Notes: generated by a model from the sequence alone, not told the origin. DNA of 64,000 bases from Anaerobutyricum hallii (GCF_900209925.1 NZ_LT907978.1:3071001-3135000), one strand, 5' to 3'; positions 41,993 through 51,573 are shown, numbered from the stretch's first letter. Numbers and translations are program-made.

Positions 41993-43045
41993 ATGAGTAA
42001 AAAAACTATTTCATTTGTAAGTACCCGTGGACGTGGACTAAACACTGATCTGCAGCTTGTAAAAGACAATCTCATGACTGCTCTTCCAGAAGTGGAATTT
42101 GAATACTATCTCAACAAAACAGCAACAAAGATTCCTCTAATCAATACTAAAATGGAAGATGCACGCCGAACTTTTTGTACTGAAGCCCAAAATATCATTT
42201 GTATGGATCCTTCTATTCCAATCAAAATACCTAGTGCTTCCGAAAGAGAGCGCCGTTTGCTCTTAGCAACACCTTTTGATTATCAATTTAATATTTTTAT
42301 GAAATACCATGATAATCCTGACCAACCAAAGAAACAGACATTCATACGCTGTACACATGTAATGCCCGGCTCTCCATTTACAGCTAAACTTTTCCACTCT
42401 TTTTATGAATGGGAAGATAATGTTACCTTTTTAGATGATATTCCTCTACCTATTTCCTGGGATATTCTTCAAGAAGAGAAAAGAACTACTGTAAAAAAAC
42501 AATTGGAATTCTATTTTCCGCAAGCAAAAGGTAAAAAAATACTATCCATACTTTTAGTTGGACAAAAACCCGAACCCGAAGATGGTTCAGAACCTGTAAA
42601 CCTTTTTGATAATTTTAACCTAAAAAAAATCATGGATTATATAGACGATGACTGGTTTGTAATTACAAATAACTGGGATCTTGTAGAACTATCCTACCAG
42701 TTACCATACCAATATTCTTCTAAATTTGGTTATATTAAAAATAAAATTTCGCTTAATGATATGATGTACCTTTCCGATATGTTGATTACAAACAGCAGCA
42801 AACATGCCGGAAACTTCTCAATCACCAAAAAGCCTATTTATTATTTGGAATATCTTCCAAAAATATTTGGTAATTTTATAAAGAAATTTTATCCATCTAT
42901 GTATTTGAAAGACCTGGAGCAATTACTGACACTTGACTTTAGTAACACTGAATTATCACCTGAACAGAAAAACTTCTGCCAAGAATTTTCTTATGACCCA
43001 ACAGAAAATCCATTAGAAACAATTGAAAAGCTTTTCAAATACTAA
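41993..43045 (+). CDS. TagB-like protein with degenerate motif, copy 2
   Basis: 350 aa, paralogue of the 33922 product. Shared: ISFVSTRGRGLNTDL, NIICMDPSIPIKI, IRCTHVMPGSPF, YLSDMLITNSSKHAGNFSITKKPIYYL. The N-S-S-K replacement of the CDP-glycerol transferase D-Y-S-S motif is kept in both copies, so it is not random decay. SD GGAGGG. Confidence 0.6.
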   Translation: MSKKTISFVSTRGRGLNTDLQLVKDNLMTALPEVEFEYYLNKTATKIPLINTKMEDARRTFCTEAQNIICMDPSIPIKIPSASERERRLLLATPFDYQFNIFMKYHDNPDQPKKQTFIRCTHVMPGSPFTAKLFHSFYEWEDNVTFLDDIPLPISWDILQEEKRTTVKKQLEFYFPQAKGKKILSILLVGQKPEPEDGSEPVNLFDNFNLKKIMDYIDDDWFVITNNWDLVELSYQLPYQYSSKFGYIKNKISLNDMMYLSDMLITNSSKHAGNFSITKKPIYYLEYLPKIFGNFIKKFYPSMYLKDLEQLLTLDFSNTELSPEQKNFCQEFSYDPTENPLETIEKLFKY

Positions 43046-43100
43046 ATCTACAATTGGTGGGAATGAAGATTTTCCAGAAAGATATGACTTTCCAGAAAAT
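43046..43100 (+). repeat. Fragment related to the 61.3-kb element
   Basis: AAATCTACAATTGGTGGGAA..CCAGAAAGATATG resembles AAATCTACAGTTGGTGAGAA..CCCAGAAGGCTATGG just right of the palindrome at 61225-61345. No palindrome remains here. Confidence 0.5.
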
Positions 43101-43260
43101 CAAATTTCAAGAAACTGATATTTATATAAGGAATTCCGTTTTTCCTGTTGACTTCCTCTGCTGTTTTCTTATGGTGAAATAGTTCTCTGATTAAAAAGAT
43201 TCCAATAGTACTTTAAATTTGTGATATACTATATCATATTTTGTTGAAAGGAGAATTTCA

Positions 43261-44022
43261 TTGAGCTCACCGAATGCTATTTTACATGAATTATTAAATC
43301 TGGCTGAAATTATGCTGACCAATGGCGCCGAAGTCAGTCGTGTGGAGGAAACGCTTAATCGAATGGGACATGCCTACGGTGCCAGTCAGATGAATGTTTT
43401 TGCAATTACATCAAGTATTGTTGTTACAATGGTATTTCCTGAGGGAGAAGAATATACACAAACTCGCAGGATTACCACCCCTGCCGGCACAGATTTTTTT
43501 AAATTAGAACAGGCAAATGCATTAAGCAGACAATGCTGTGCCGCCCCCCTTTCTTTAACAGATTTGAAAGATGAAATAAACAAAATTTCAAAAATAAAAC
43601 CTGCACCTTATACTATTTATCTGGGAAGTATGCTTGGTGCCGGCGGGTTCTCTGTCTTTTTCGGTGGAACGATCTTAGATGGGGCTATTGCTGTTATCTT
43701 TGCTTTTCTCCTTTGTTTTTTACAAAGGCATTTAAATTCTATATGCAGTAATACCTTTATTCTTCAATTTTTCTGTTCCCTCTTTATCGGTACCGGCATT
43801 TGTATTACTGCCTTCTTTTTTCCGGTAATTCATGTAGATAAAGTTATGATCGGAGATATTATGCTGTTGATTCCCGGTATTCTTATGACCAATTCTATAC
43901 GGGATATTTTAATCGGAGATACGATTTCCGGTATAATGCGACTCGTAGAATCTCTTCTATGGGCTGGCGCTCTTGCCTGTGGATTCATGTGCGCTATCTG
44001 GTTTGTGGGAGGTGTATTATGA
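43261..44022 (+). CDS. ThrE-type exporter, N-terminal subunit (DUF1212)
   Basis: 253 aa, TTG start 7 nt after AAAGGAG. The cytosolic N-terminal domain has EIMLTNGAEVSRVEETLNRMGHAYG and TPAGTDFFKLEQAN, the DUF1212/ThrE hallmark. About five membrane helices follow. Related proteins export Thr/Ser or small acids such as succinate or pyruvate. Pairs with the next gene through an ATGA overlap. Confidence 0.85.
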   Translation: MSSPNAILHELLNLAEIMLTNGAEVSRVEETLNRMGHAYGASQMNVFAITSSIVVTMVFPEGEEYTQTRRITTPAGTDFFKLEQANALSRQCCAAPLSLTDLKDEINKISKIKPAPYTIYLGSMLGAGGFSVFFGGTILDGAIAVIFAFLLCFLQRHLNSICSNTFILQFFCSLFIGTGICITAFFFPVIHVDKVMIGDIMLLIPGILMTNSIRDILIGDTISGIMRLVESLLWAGALACGFMCAIWFVGGVL

Positions 44023-44453
44023 TACTTCAGTTCTTTGCGGCTTTTATCGGAGCTGCCGGATTCGGATTCCTGTTTCATTTGCAGTTTAGACACATTTTTC
44101 CTGCAGCTTTAGGTGGCGTACTGACTTGGGTTATTTATGTTATTGCTAATACCTGGGGGTTCGATATTTTTATTTCCTCACTATTTGCAAGCGCCTTTGC
44201 TGCGATTTACTCCGAAGTCATTGCAAAAATAAGAAAAGCTCCCACCACACTTTTTCTTATCATCTCTGTTGTTGTTTTGATTCCCGGCGGTTCTCTCTAC
44301 TACACGATGAGCTATGCTGTTCAAAGGCAATGGCAGTATGCCGCAATATATGGTTCTAAAACCGTCCAATGTGCATTAGGACTTGCCATCGGAATGAGTC
44401 TCATATGGATATTCCACGATATGGCAAGAAGGGTTTACTCTTTAATTCATTAG
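44019..44453 (+). CDS. ThrE-type exporter, C-terminal subunit (DUF3815)
   Basis: 144 aa from the ATG inside ATGA at 44019. About four to five membrane helices; PAALGGVLTWVIYVIA and VVVLIPGGSLYYTMSY are typical of the DUF3815 half. The split arrangement is common in Firmicutes. The stop is followed within a few bases by the end of a repeat element. Confidence 0.85.
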   Translation: MILQFFAAFIGAAGFGFLFHLQFRHIFPAALGGVLTWVIYVIANTWGFDIFISSLFASAFAAIYSEVIAKIRKAPTTLFLIISVVVLIPGGSLYYTMSYAVQRQWQYAAIYGSKTVQCALGLAIGMSLIWIFHDMARRVYSLIH

Positions 44454-44454
44454 G

Positions 44455-45210
44455 GGAAAACAAACGAAAAAAGAAATAATGCCATATCCCATCTGCTCTG
44501 TAGTCGCTGTGTTTAAGATGCTCATCCGCATCTTAAACGTGCTCCGAAGCCGCATCTGGGATATGGCATTATTTCTTTTTTCTGTGTTTTGGCTCCAGAA
44601 GGAATGAATGCAATAGTCTTTGGGAAAGAAATGGGGAAGGGGACAGAAGGTTGTGGCTTATTCTGATATTGTCAATGATGATACAATGATATCACCAACT
44701 ATCATTGTGTACTATAAATATAAAGGCGATTTCTTTAATATTCTGGAAAATGACAATCTCTTTCATTTTTACTACTCATTAAAGAGAGAAAATAGACTTC
44801 TGACTATATATCCTTCCGAGCAAGCAGTAGACTTCTGATTTCTCCCCCTCTTTCTCTCCTCCAAAGACTATTGCATTCATTCCTTCTGGAGCCAAAACAC
44901 AGAAAATAAAAAATAATAGACTATAACAAATGTAATGTGGAAACAGATTAATAAAATTCCCTGACAGAGATACCTTCCGAGCAAGCAGTAAACTTCTGAT
45001 TTCTCCCCCTCTTTCTCTCCTCCAAAGACTATTCCATTCATTCCTTCTGGAGCCAAAACACAGAAAATAAAAAGAATAGACGATAACAAATGTAATGTGA
45101 GAGCAAGTAAAAATGCCGAACAGGCATTTTCTACGCAGCGATATCTTTACATTTGTTATCGTCTATTCTTTTTATTTTCGTCTGTTTTCCCCAAATGAAT
45201 TAAATAGTTA
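44455..45210 (+). repeat. Composite hairpin element, left copy (E1)
   Basis: In order: palindrome P (44466-44582), a 43-bp-TIR unit (44581-44903), a half R palindrome with a second copy of the unit end (44905-45075), and a full R palindrome (45065-45179). The same parts in the same order, reverse-complemented, make up 49270-49982. Ends are ATTCATTAGGGGAAAACA and TGTTTTCCCCAAATGAAT. The short frame at 44620-44838 lies inside it and is not a credible gene. Confidence 0.85.
44581..44903. mobile_element. MITE-like unit with perfect 43-bp terminal inverted repeats
   Basis: 323 bp. 44581-44623 and 44861-44903 are exact reverse complements, starting TCTGTGTTTTGGCTCCAGAA. No transposase is present. 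A related unit at 49562-49834 is inverted relative to this one. Confidence 0.7.
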
Positions 45211-45214
45211 CCCC

Positions 45215-45243
45215 TTGACATTTGATTGGCTTTTGGTTATAGT
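45215..45243 (+). promoter_or_regulatory. Strong promoter of the riboswitch RNA
   Basis: -35 TTGACA (45215-45220), 17-nt spacer, -10 TATAGT (45238-45243), immediately before the aptamer. Confidence 0.85.
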
Positions 45244-45245
45244 TA

Positions 45246-45352
45246 GGTTACTTATACGACTGACGGAAGTAAGTGGAATGAACCACATGAAGTATGAGAT
45301 TCTTATTTAGCCGACCGTCTGGGCAATTCTTGTCTGGATATCGGCTTTTTTT
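45246..45352 (+). ncRNA. ZTP (pfl motif) riboswitch with terminator
   Basis: P1: CTTATAC with GTATGAG. P2: GTGG-AATGAA-CCAC. The conserved GACTGACGG pairs as a pseudoknot with CCGTCTGGGC. All are in consensus order for the ZMP/ZTP riboswitch. GCCGA (45310-45314) and TCGGC (45341-45345) plus T7 form a terminator that would compete with the 3' aptamer part, so ZTP should turn transcription on. The next gene is pflB, 580 nt away, with repeat S between. Confidence 0.92.
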
Positions 45353-45536
45353 ATCTCAGTCGAGAAGACTCCCACCTCTTTTAGGTGGTGAGTGACAGCA
45401 AATTTGTCTCAGTGGGAGTCCAATCTCCGACTGAGATAAACGCTCCGCGAGGATGCGCAGTGATTCTGTAAAGAATATGTCAGCTTACGCTGACCAGAAT
45501 CACGCGCCAAGTCTCGCGGCGGCTCGACTTGAATTT
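45353..45536 (-). repeat. Structured repeat S, long form
   Basis: Two large hairpins. 45352-45441 pairs TATCTCAGTCG..CGACTGAGATA and GACTCCCAC..GTGGGAGTC. 45445-45525 pairs CCGCGAG..CTCGCGG, GTGATTCTG..CAGAATCAC and GTCAGC..GCTGAC. The two ends match the short repeat at 8179-8227 in reverse. No ORF. It begins within the T-run of the riboswitch terminator. Confidence 0.7.
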
Positions 45537-45628
45537 ACTCTGACAGGATGAATATTCTATCCGATATCCCCGAGAAGAAATAACTTTAAATCATAATTAA
45601 GCCAGGTGAAATTTTTGATATTTTCTTG

Positions 45629-45681
45629 TTGATATTGTATCAATATCCGTATATTTGTACGATTTGATATTTTTTTATCAA
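45629..45681. promoter_or_regulatory. Two FNR-like dyads upstream of pflB
   Basis: TTGATA-TTG-TATCAA (45629-45643) and TTGATA-TTTTTT-TATCAA (45664-45681) are perfect dyads. Arms match the FNR/CRP half-site TTGAT, but the spacing differs from the 4-bp FNR standard, so the regulator is uncertain. Confidence 0.5.
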
Positions 45682-45768
45682 CAGCTTAAATCCCTTGATT
45701 TTAAGGGCTCTAAGAACATTTTTAGTGTATATGTTCAGAAAAAAGAACACATAATATCAAAAATTTGT

Positions 45769-45797
45769 TTGACGATTATCAAAAATCATGCTAATAA
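45769..45797 (+). promoter_or_regulatory. Probable pflB promoter
   Basis: -35 TTGACG (45769-45774), 17-nt spacer, -10 TAATAA (45792-45797). The -35 lies in TTGAC-GATT-ATCAA, one base from an FNR box. It leaves a leader of about 130 nt. Confidence 0.55.
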
Positions 45798-45933
45798 TGT
45801 TGTTAGATGATTATAACTTGAATAAGTTTAGACTAATTATTTAAGAAATCATCTGACACTTTTTTGATTTTTTAGCAAACATATTTCAAAGCCTTGACTT
45901 AAGAATTTTTTACAAACAGGGAGGTCAACTAAG

Positions 45934-48186
45934 ATGTTACAAAAAGAACAATGGCAGGGATTTAACGGACGTATCTGGAGAGAAGAAGTTAATTTAAGAG
46001 AGTTTATCCAGGATAACTACACTCCATATGATGGAGATGCTTCTTTCCTGGAGGGACCTACAGAAGCTACAAATACGCTGTGGGACGAACTGCAGAAATT
46101 GCAGAAGGCTGAGCGTGACAAAGGTGGCGTTCTTGATATGGATACCGAGATTGTATCAAGCCTTACTTCACACAAACCAGGCTATATTTCTGAAGCTTTA
46201 AAAGAAAAAGAACAGATCGTAGGTCTTCAGACAGATAAACCTTTAAAACGTGCCTTTATGCCATTTGGTGGTATCCGTACTGCGGAAGAAGCCTGTACAA
46301 CTTATGGTTACACACCAAATCCAGAACTGCATAAAATTTTTACAGATTATCATAAAACACATAATCAGGCAGTATTTGATTCTTATACACCTGAGATGAA
46401 GAAAGCTCGTCACAACAAAATCATTACCGGTCTTCCAGATACGTACGGACGTGGACGTATCGTTGGCGATTACCGTCGTGTTGCTCTTTATGGTATTGAT
46501 TTATTAGTTGAAGACAAGCAAAAAGATTTCGCAAACTGTGGCGATGGAACGATGACAGATGATGTAATCCGCTTAAGAGAAGAAATCTCCATGCAGATTA
46601 AAGCATTAAAAGATATGAAAGTTATGGCAGAAAGCTATGGTTATGATATTTCTGAGCCTGCTTCTAATGCAAAAGAAGCTGTTCAGTGGACATACTTTGG
46701 TTATCTTGCAGCAATTAAAACACAGAACGGTGCTGCTATGAGTATCGGACGTATCGCTACTTTCCTTGATATTTATATCAAACGTGATATGGATAAGGGC
46801 ATCCTTACAGAGAAAGAAGCACAGGAATTAATTGACCATATGACTATGAAGTTCCGTATGGTTAAGTTTGGACGTATCCCATCCTACAATCAGCTCTTCT
46901 CTGGCGATCCTGTATGGGCTACACTTGAAGTCGGTGGTCTTGGTCAGGATGGTCGTTCTATGGTTACAAAGACAGACTACCGTTTCCTTCATACATTAGA
47001 AAATATGGGACCTGCTCCAGAACCAAACCTCACTGTACTTTACTCTGAGCGTCTTCCAAAAGCATTCAGAAATTATGCCGCTCATATTTCTATTACAACA
47101 AGTTCTATCCAGTATGAAAATGATGATGTAATGCGTCCGGTATGGGGCGATGATTACTCCATCTGCTGCTGTGTTTCTGCTACACAGACTGGTAAGGAAA
47201 TGCAGTTCTTCGGCGCCCGCGCTAACCTTGCCAAATGTCTTCTTTACGCAATCAATGGTGGTGTGGATGAAAAGACCGGCCAGCAGGTTGGACCGGAATA
47301 TAAACCAATTACTTCCGAATATCTTGTTTATGATGAAGTAATGCATAAATACGATATCATGATGGACTGGTTAGCAGGTTTGTATGTAAATACATTGAAT
47401 CTCATCCAGTACATGCATGACAAATATTACTATGAATATGCACTAATGGCCTTAATCGATACAAATGTACGTCGTACTTTTGCTACCGGTATTGCAGGAT
47501 TCTCACATGTAGTAGACTCCTTAAGTGCGATCAAATATGCCAAAGTAAAAACGGTCCGCAATGAAGAAGGTCTTGTTGTTGATTATGAGACAACTGGCGA
47601 TTTCCCTAAATACGGAAATGATGATGACCGCGCAGATGATATCGCTGTATGGTTACTTCAGACATTCATGAAGAAACTGGAGAAATTCCATACTTATCGC
47701 GATTCTGAACCTACAACATCCATCCTTACCATTACTTCTAACGTAGTATATGGTAAAGCAACCGGTTCCCTTCCAGATGGAAGAAAAGCCGGAGAACCAC
47801 TTGCTCCAGGCGCAAACCCAAGTTATGGTGCAGAACAAAACGGTCTCTTAGCCTCCTTAAACTCTGTAGCAAAACTTCCTTACGAATGGGCATTAGATGG
47901 TATTTCCAATACACAGACAATCAACCCCGATGCACTTGGACATTCCGAAGAAGAACGTATTGGTAACTTAGTAAATGTTATGGATGGCTACTTCTCACAG
48001 GGAGCCCACCACTTAAATGTAAACGTATTTGGTGTTGAGAAACTGATTGATGCCATGGAACATCCGGAAAAAGAAGAATACGCAAACTTCACAATTCGTG
48101 TTTCCGGCTATGCTGTTAAATTCATCTCACTGACAAAAGAACAGCAGTTAGATGTCATTTCCAGAACATGCCACGATAGAATGTAG
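45934..48186 (+). CDS. pflB: Formate C-acetyltransferase (pyruvate formate-lyase)
   Basis: 750 aa, SD GGGAGGTC. Converts pyruvate and CoA to acetyl-CoA and formate with a glycyl radical. The active-site Cys pair is in [21 protein letters not shown]; the radical Gly is in [19 protein letters not shown] near the C terminus. Length is normal. Its activating enzyme follows after a long palindrome. A central fermentative enzyme, consistent with an obligate anaerobe. Confidence 0.97.
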   Translation: MLQKEQWQGFNGRIWREEVNLREFIQDNYTPYDGDASFLEGPTEATNTLWDELQKLQKAERDKGGVLDMDTEIVSSLTSHKPGYISEALKEKEQIVGLQTDKPLKRAFMPFGGIRTAEEACTTYGYTPNPELHKIFTDYHKTHNQAVFDSYTPEMKKARHNKIITGLPDTYGRGRIVGDYRRVALYGIDLLVEDKQKDFANCGDGTMTDDVIRLREEISMQIKALKDMKVMAESYGYDISEPASNAKEAVQWTYFGYLAAIKTQNGAAMSIGRIATFLDIYIKRDMDKGILTEKEAQELIDHMTMKFRMVKFGRIPSYNQLFSGDPVWATLEVGGLGQDGRSMVTKTDYRFLHTLENMGPAPEPNLTVLYSERLPKAFRNYAAHISITTSSIQYENDDVMRPVWGDDYSICCCVSATQTGKEMQFFGARANLAKCLLYAINGGVDEKTGQQVGPEYKPITSEYLVYDEVMHKYDIMMDWLAGLYVNTLNLIQYMHDKYYYEYALMALIDTNVRRTFATGIAGFSHVVDSLSAIKYAKVKTVRNEEGLVVDYETTGDFPKYGNDDDRADDIAVWLLQTFMKKLEKFHTYRDSEPTTSILTITSNVVYGKATGSLPDGRKAGEPLAPGANPSYGAEQNGLLASLNSVAKLPYEWALDGISNTQTINPDALGHSEEERIGNLVNVMDGYFSQGAHHLNVNVFGVEKLIDAMEHPEKEEYANFTIRVSGYAVKFISLTKEQQLDVISRTCHDRM

Positions 48187-48203
48187 TAAAAATAATTTAT
48201 ACC

Positions 48204-48455
48204 GAAAGCAGGATGTTGTGCTTGAAAGGTGCATAGCCTAGTTAGCTCCTATCCTGATGAAGAAAAAAGAGAGACTTTTATGCACCGTACTGAACATTCC
48301 ATTTTGCCCGATAAAACAGCCGCTTCGAAGAAAGTAGTTCGAAGCAGCTACGGTCAAAATTCCATAGTACGGAATGATAAAAGTATTCTCTTTTTTCTTC
48401 ATTAGGATATTTTAATATTTGATATGCACCTGTCCATGTGCTGCTACCTGCTTTC
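48204..48455. repeat. Long palindrome between pflB and pflA
   Basis: GAAAGCAGG (48204) pairs with CCTGCTTTC (48447-48455); GGTGCATA with TATGCACC; ATGAAGAAAAAAGAGA with TCTCTTTTTTCTTCAT; the inner loop is GCTTCGAA..TTCGAAGC. This is about 250 bp of imperfect palindrome with A/T runs, so it may partly terminate or process the pflBA message. Confidence 0.75.
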
Positions 48456-48525
48456 TCCTTGATAATTTATTTTTACACTGTAATAGAAATAGAAATTATA
48501 ATGAAAATATTATGAGGTGTTATTT

Positions 48526-49272
48526 ATGAGTGATAAAAATGCGATGGCTCTTGTTCATTCTACGGAGAGTTTTGGTTCTGTCGATGGGCCGGGAGTTCGT
48601 TTTATTATTTTTTTACAGGGTTGTCCTTTGCGTTGCCAATTCTGCCACAATCCAGATACATGGAAGATGACAGAGGAAACCGGAGCTGTCTGGAAAAGTG
48701 CAGATGAACTGTTAAATCAGGCTCTCCGTTATCGTCCTTACTGGAAAAATGGTGGTGGTATTACTGTAAGTGGCGGTGAACCTTTATTACAGATTGATTT
48801 TTTGTTAGAATTTTTTAAAAAGGCAAAAGAAAAAGGAATCCACACCGTTATTGATACAGCCGGAGGACCATTTACAAGAGAGGAACCTTTCTTTTCTAAA
48901 TTTCAGGAACTGATGAAATACACTGACTTGTTACTAGTAGATATCAAACACATCAATACCGAATGCCACAAAGTTTTAACTGGCCGCAGTAACGAAAATA
49001 TTCTTGATATGATTCGCTATCTTTCCGATATTAAAAAAACGATTTGGATTCGCCATGTCCTTGTACCAGAACGAAGCGACAAAGATGAATATTTAACGAG
49101 ATTAGCCGATTTCATTCACTCTCTTAATAACGTAGAAAAGGTGGAAATCCTACCTTATCATACGATGGGTATTTATAAATGGAAAGAACTTGGACTAGAT
49201 TATCCTTTAGAAGGAATTGAACCACCAACAAAAGAACGAGTGGAGAACGCAAAGAAAATTCTTGCTATTTAA
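48526..49272 (+). CDS. pflA: Pyruvate formate-lyase activating enzyme
   Basis: 248 aa from ATG 48526, 5 nt after GAGGTGT (a GTG at 48517 overlaps that SD). Radical SAM Cys cluster in QGCPLRCQFCHNPDTW; GGGITVSGGEPLLQ and DTAGGPF follow. It makes the glycyl radical on PflB using AdoMet and a [4Fe-4S] cluster. The stop codon touches the end of the right composite element. Confidence 0.95.
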   Translation: MSDKNAMALVHSTESFGSVDGPGVRFIIFLQGCPLRCQFCHNPDTWKMTEETGAVWKSADELLNQALRYRPYWKNGGGITVSGGEPLLQIDFLLEFFKKAKEKGIHTVIDTAGGPFTREEPFFSKFQELMKYTDLLLVDIKHINTECHKVLTGRSNENILDMIRYLSDIKKTIWIRHVLVPERSDKDEYLTRLADFIHSLNNVEKVEILPYHTMGIYKWKELGLDYPLEGIEPPTKERVENAKKILAI

Positions 49273-49982
49273 TTCATTAGGGAATAGACGAAAATAAAAA
49301 TAATAGACCATTGCAAATATAAAGATATCACTGCGTAGAAAATGCCTTTTCGGCATTTTTACTTGCTCTCACATTATATTTGCAATGGTCTATTATTTTT
49401 ATTTTCTGTTTGTTGGCTCCACGTGAATGAATTCAATAGTTTTTGGGAGAAATTAAGGGGGAGAGGTCATAAGTCTACTGCTTGTTCGGAAGACATCTTT
49501 GTCATGGAATTTTATTTACCTGTTCTCACATTACATTTGCAATGGTTTATTCTTTTTATTTTCTGTTTGTTGGCTCCAGAAGGAATGAATACAATAGTTT
49601 TTTGGGGATAAGGAGGAGAGGTCAGAAGTCTACTACTTGCTCGAAAGGTATATCATCCAGAAGAAAAAGATGATATATTGCCACAATATAGTAGTGAATT
49701 TATCGTATACAATGATAGCCGGCGATATCATCTTATCAGCATGCCAGCATCAGAATAAGCCACAACCTTCTGTCCCCTTCCCCATCTCTCTCCAAAGACT
49801 ATTGCATTCATTCCTTCTGGAGCCAAAACACAGAAAAAAGAAATACTTCCATATCCCAGATGCGGCTTCGGAGCGTGTCTAAGATGCAAATAAGCATCTT
49901 AAACACAGCGACTACAGAGCAGATGGGATATGGCAGTATTTCTTTTTTCGTTTGTTTTCTTCTTAATGAATCAAATAGTTAT
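49270..49982 (-). repeat. Composite hairpin element, right copy (E2)
   Basis: A reverse-complement copy of 44455-45210: full R palindrome (49290-49405), partial unit end with half R (49405-49565), TIR unit (49562-49834), P palindrome (49833-49950). Sequence is collinear but diverged. It fills the pflA-prfC gap and its hairpins can terminate both convergent genes. Confidence 0.85.
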
Positions 49983-49983
49983 T

Positions 49984-51573
49984 TTATGCTTTTCCGAATT
50001 CAGAGAGTACTAGTCCTTCGTTTCTTTCTAAGGTCATTCCCACACTCCAGCTATTAATAAACAGTAACAGTGGGCGTCCCTTTAAGTCCTTAATCTTCTT
50101 CATATCCGATGTTCCGCGAAGGTTTTCAAGGTCAATCTCTGTGTTTTCAATCCAGCGGATATATTCATATGGAAGTTTTTCAAGGCGGATTTCTACATTG
50201 TATTCATGCTGCAGACGATAATTTAATACATCAAACTGCAGTGTTCCTACTACACCTACGATAACTTCTTCCATTCCAGTATTAAATTCCTGGAAAATCT
50301 GGATGGCACCTTCCTGTGCAATTTCATTGATTCCCTTAATGAACTGTTTACGCTTCATTGTGTTTACCTGGCGCACTCTTGCAAAATGTTCCGGTGCAAA
50401 GGTTGGGATTCCTTCATAGGCAAACTTCTTCGGTGAAGTTGTGATGGTATCTCCGATAGAGAAAATGCCTGGGTCAAAGATTCCGATAATGTCTCCGGCA
50501 TAGGCTTTATCAATCATCTTTCTCTCACTTGCCATCATCTGCTGCGGCTGGGAAAGACGTACCTTTTTGTCTCCCTGTACATGGAAAGCATCCATTCCTG
50601 CTTCGAATTCTCCGGAACAGATTCTCATAAAAGCGATTCGGTCACGGTGAGCTTTATTCATATTTGCCTGAATCTTAAATACAAATGCAGAAAAATCTTT
50701 TTCCTCAATTGGGTCGATTGTTCCCTGATCAGAAGTTCTTGGCAGTGGGGAGGAAGTCATTTTCAGGAAGTAATTTAAGAAATTCTCTACGCCAAAGTTC
50801 ATGAGGGCAGAACCAAAGAATACTGGAGAGAGTTCTCCGGCATCAACTAATTCCTGATCAAATTCTGCACTGGCCCCATCTAAAAGCTCAATTTCTTCCT
50901 CTAATACTTCTCTTGCTTCGTCTGTAACATAGTTACTGATTTCCGGGTCATCGAGGGCGATTTCTTTCATCGTTCCCATCTTTGTACCCTTCATTGTGTC
51001 TTCAAATAAATCGATTTTCTGGCTTTTTCTGTCGTAAACGCCTGCGAACTGTTTACCGGAACCGATTGGCCAGTTTACCGGACAAGTTGGGATTCCAAGT
51101 TCTTTTTCGATTTCATCTAAGAGGTCAAAAATATCTCTTGCCTCACGATCCATTTTATTAATAAAAGTAAATACCGGAATATGGCGCATGGCACAAACTT
51201 TAAAAAGCTTTCTTGTCTGTGCCTCCACACCTTTCGATGCATCGATTACCATAACAGCGGAATCGGCTGCCATTAATGTACGATACGTATCTTCAGAGAA
51301 ATCCTGATGTCCCGGTGTATCCAAAATATTGATGCAGCATCCGCCATACTCAAACTGTAATACGGAAGAAGTTACGGAAATACCTCTTTCTTTCTCAATA
51401 TCCATCCAGTCAGATACCGCATGTTTTGCGGTTGCTTTTCCCTTAACGGAACCAGCCTGGTTGATCGCTCCTCCATATAAAAGGAATTTCTCTGTTAATG
51501 TGGTCTTACCGGCATCCGGATGCGAAATAATCGCAAAGGTACGTCGTTTTTTTATTTCATCTATTCTACTCAT
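49984..51573 (-). CDS. prfC: Peptide chain release factor 3
   Basis: 529 aa from ATG 51573, 5 nt after AAGGAGA. GTPase motifs: SHPDAGKTTL (G1), DTPGHQDF (G3), NKMDR (G4). The C-terminal part matches RF3, not EF-G. It recycles RF1/RF2 after peptide release. Standalone gene convergent with pflA across the repeat element. Confidence 0.96.
   Translation of the reverse strand: MSRIDEIKKRRTFAIISHPDAGKTTLTEKFLLYGGAINQAGSVKGKATAKHAVSDWMDIEKERGISVTSSVLQFEYGGCCINILDTPGHQDFSEDTYRTLMAADSAVMVIDASKGVEAQTRKLFKVCAMRHIPVFTFINKMDREARDIFDLLDEIEKELGIPTCPVNWPIGSGKQFAGVYDRKSQKIDLFEDTMKGTKMGTMKEIALDDPEISNYVTDEAREVLEEEIELLDGASAEFDQELVDAGELSPVFFGSALMNFGVENFLNYFLKMTSSPLPRTSDQGTIDPIEEKDFSAFVFKIQANMNKAHRDRIAFMRICSGEFEAGMDAFHVQGDKKVRLSQPQQMMASERKMIDKAYAGDIIGIFDPGIFSIGDTITTSPKKFAYEGIPTFAPEHFARVRQVNTMKRKQFIKGINEIAQEGAIQIFQEFNTGMEEVIVGVVGTLQFDVLNYRLQHEYNVEIRLEKLPYEYIRWIENTEIDLENLRGTSDMKKIKDLKGRPLLLFINSWSVGMTLERNEGLVLSEFGKA

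Noticed and set aside
44620-44838. A 72-aa frame inside the TIR unit
   Set aside because: Not kept in the related copy at 49562-49834 and without an SD at its start; best seen as non-coding.
44455-45210. CRISPR array
   Set aside because: Repeats here are palindromes and terminal inverted repeats of differing length, without regular direct repeats and unique spacers.
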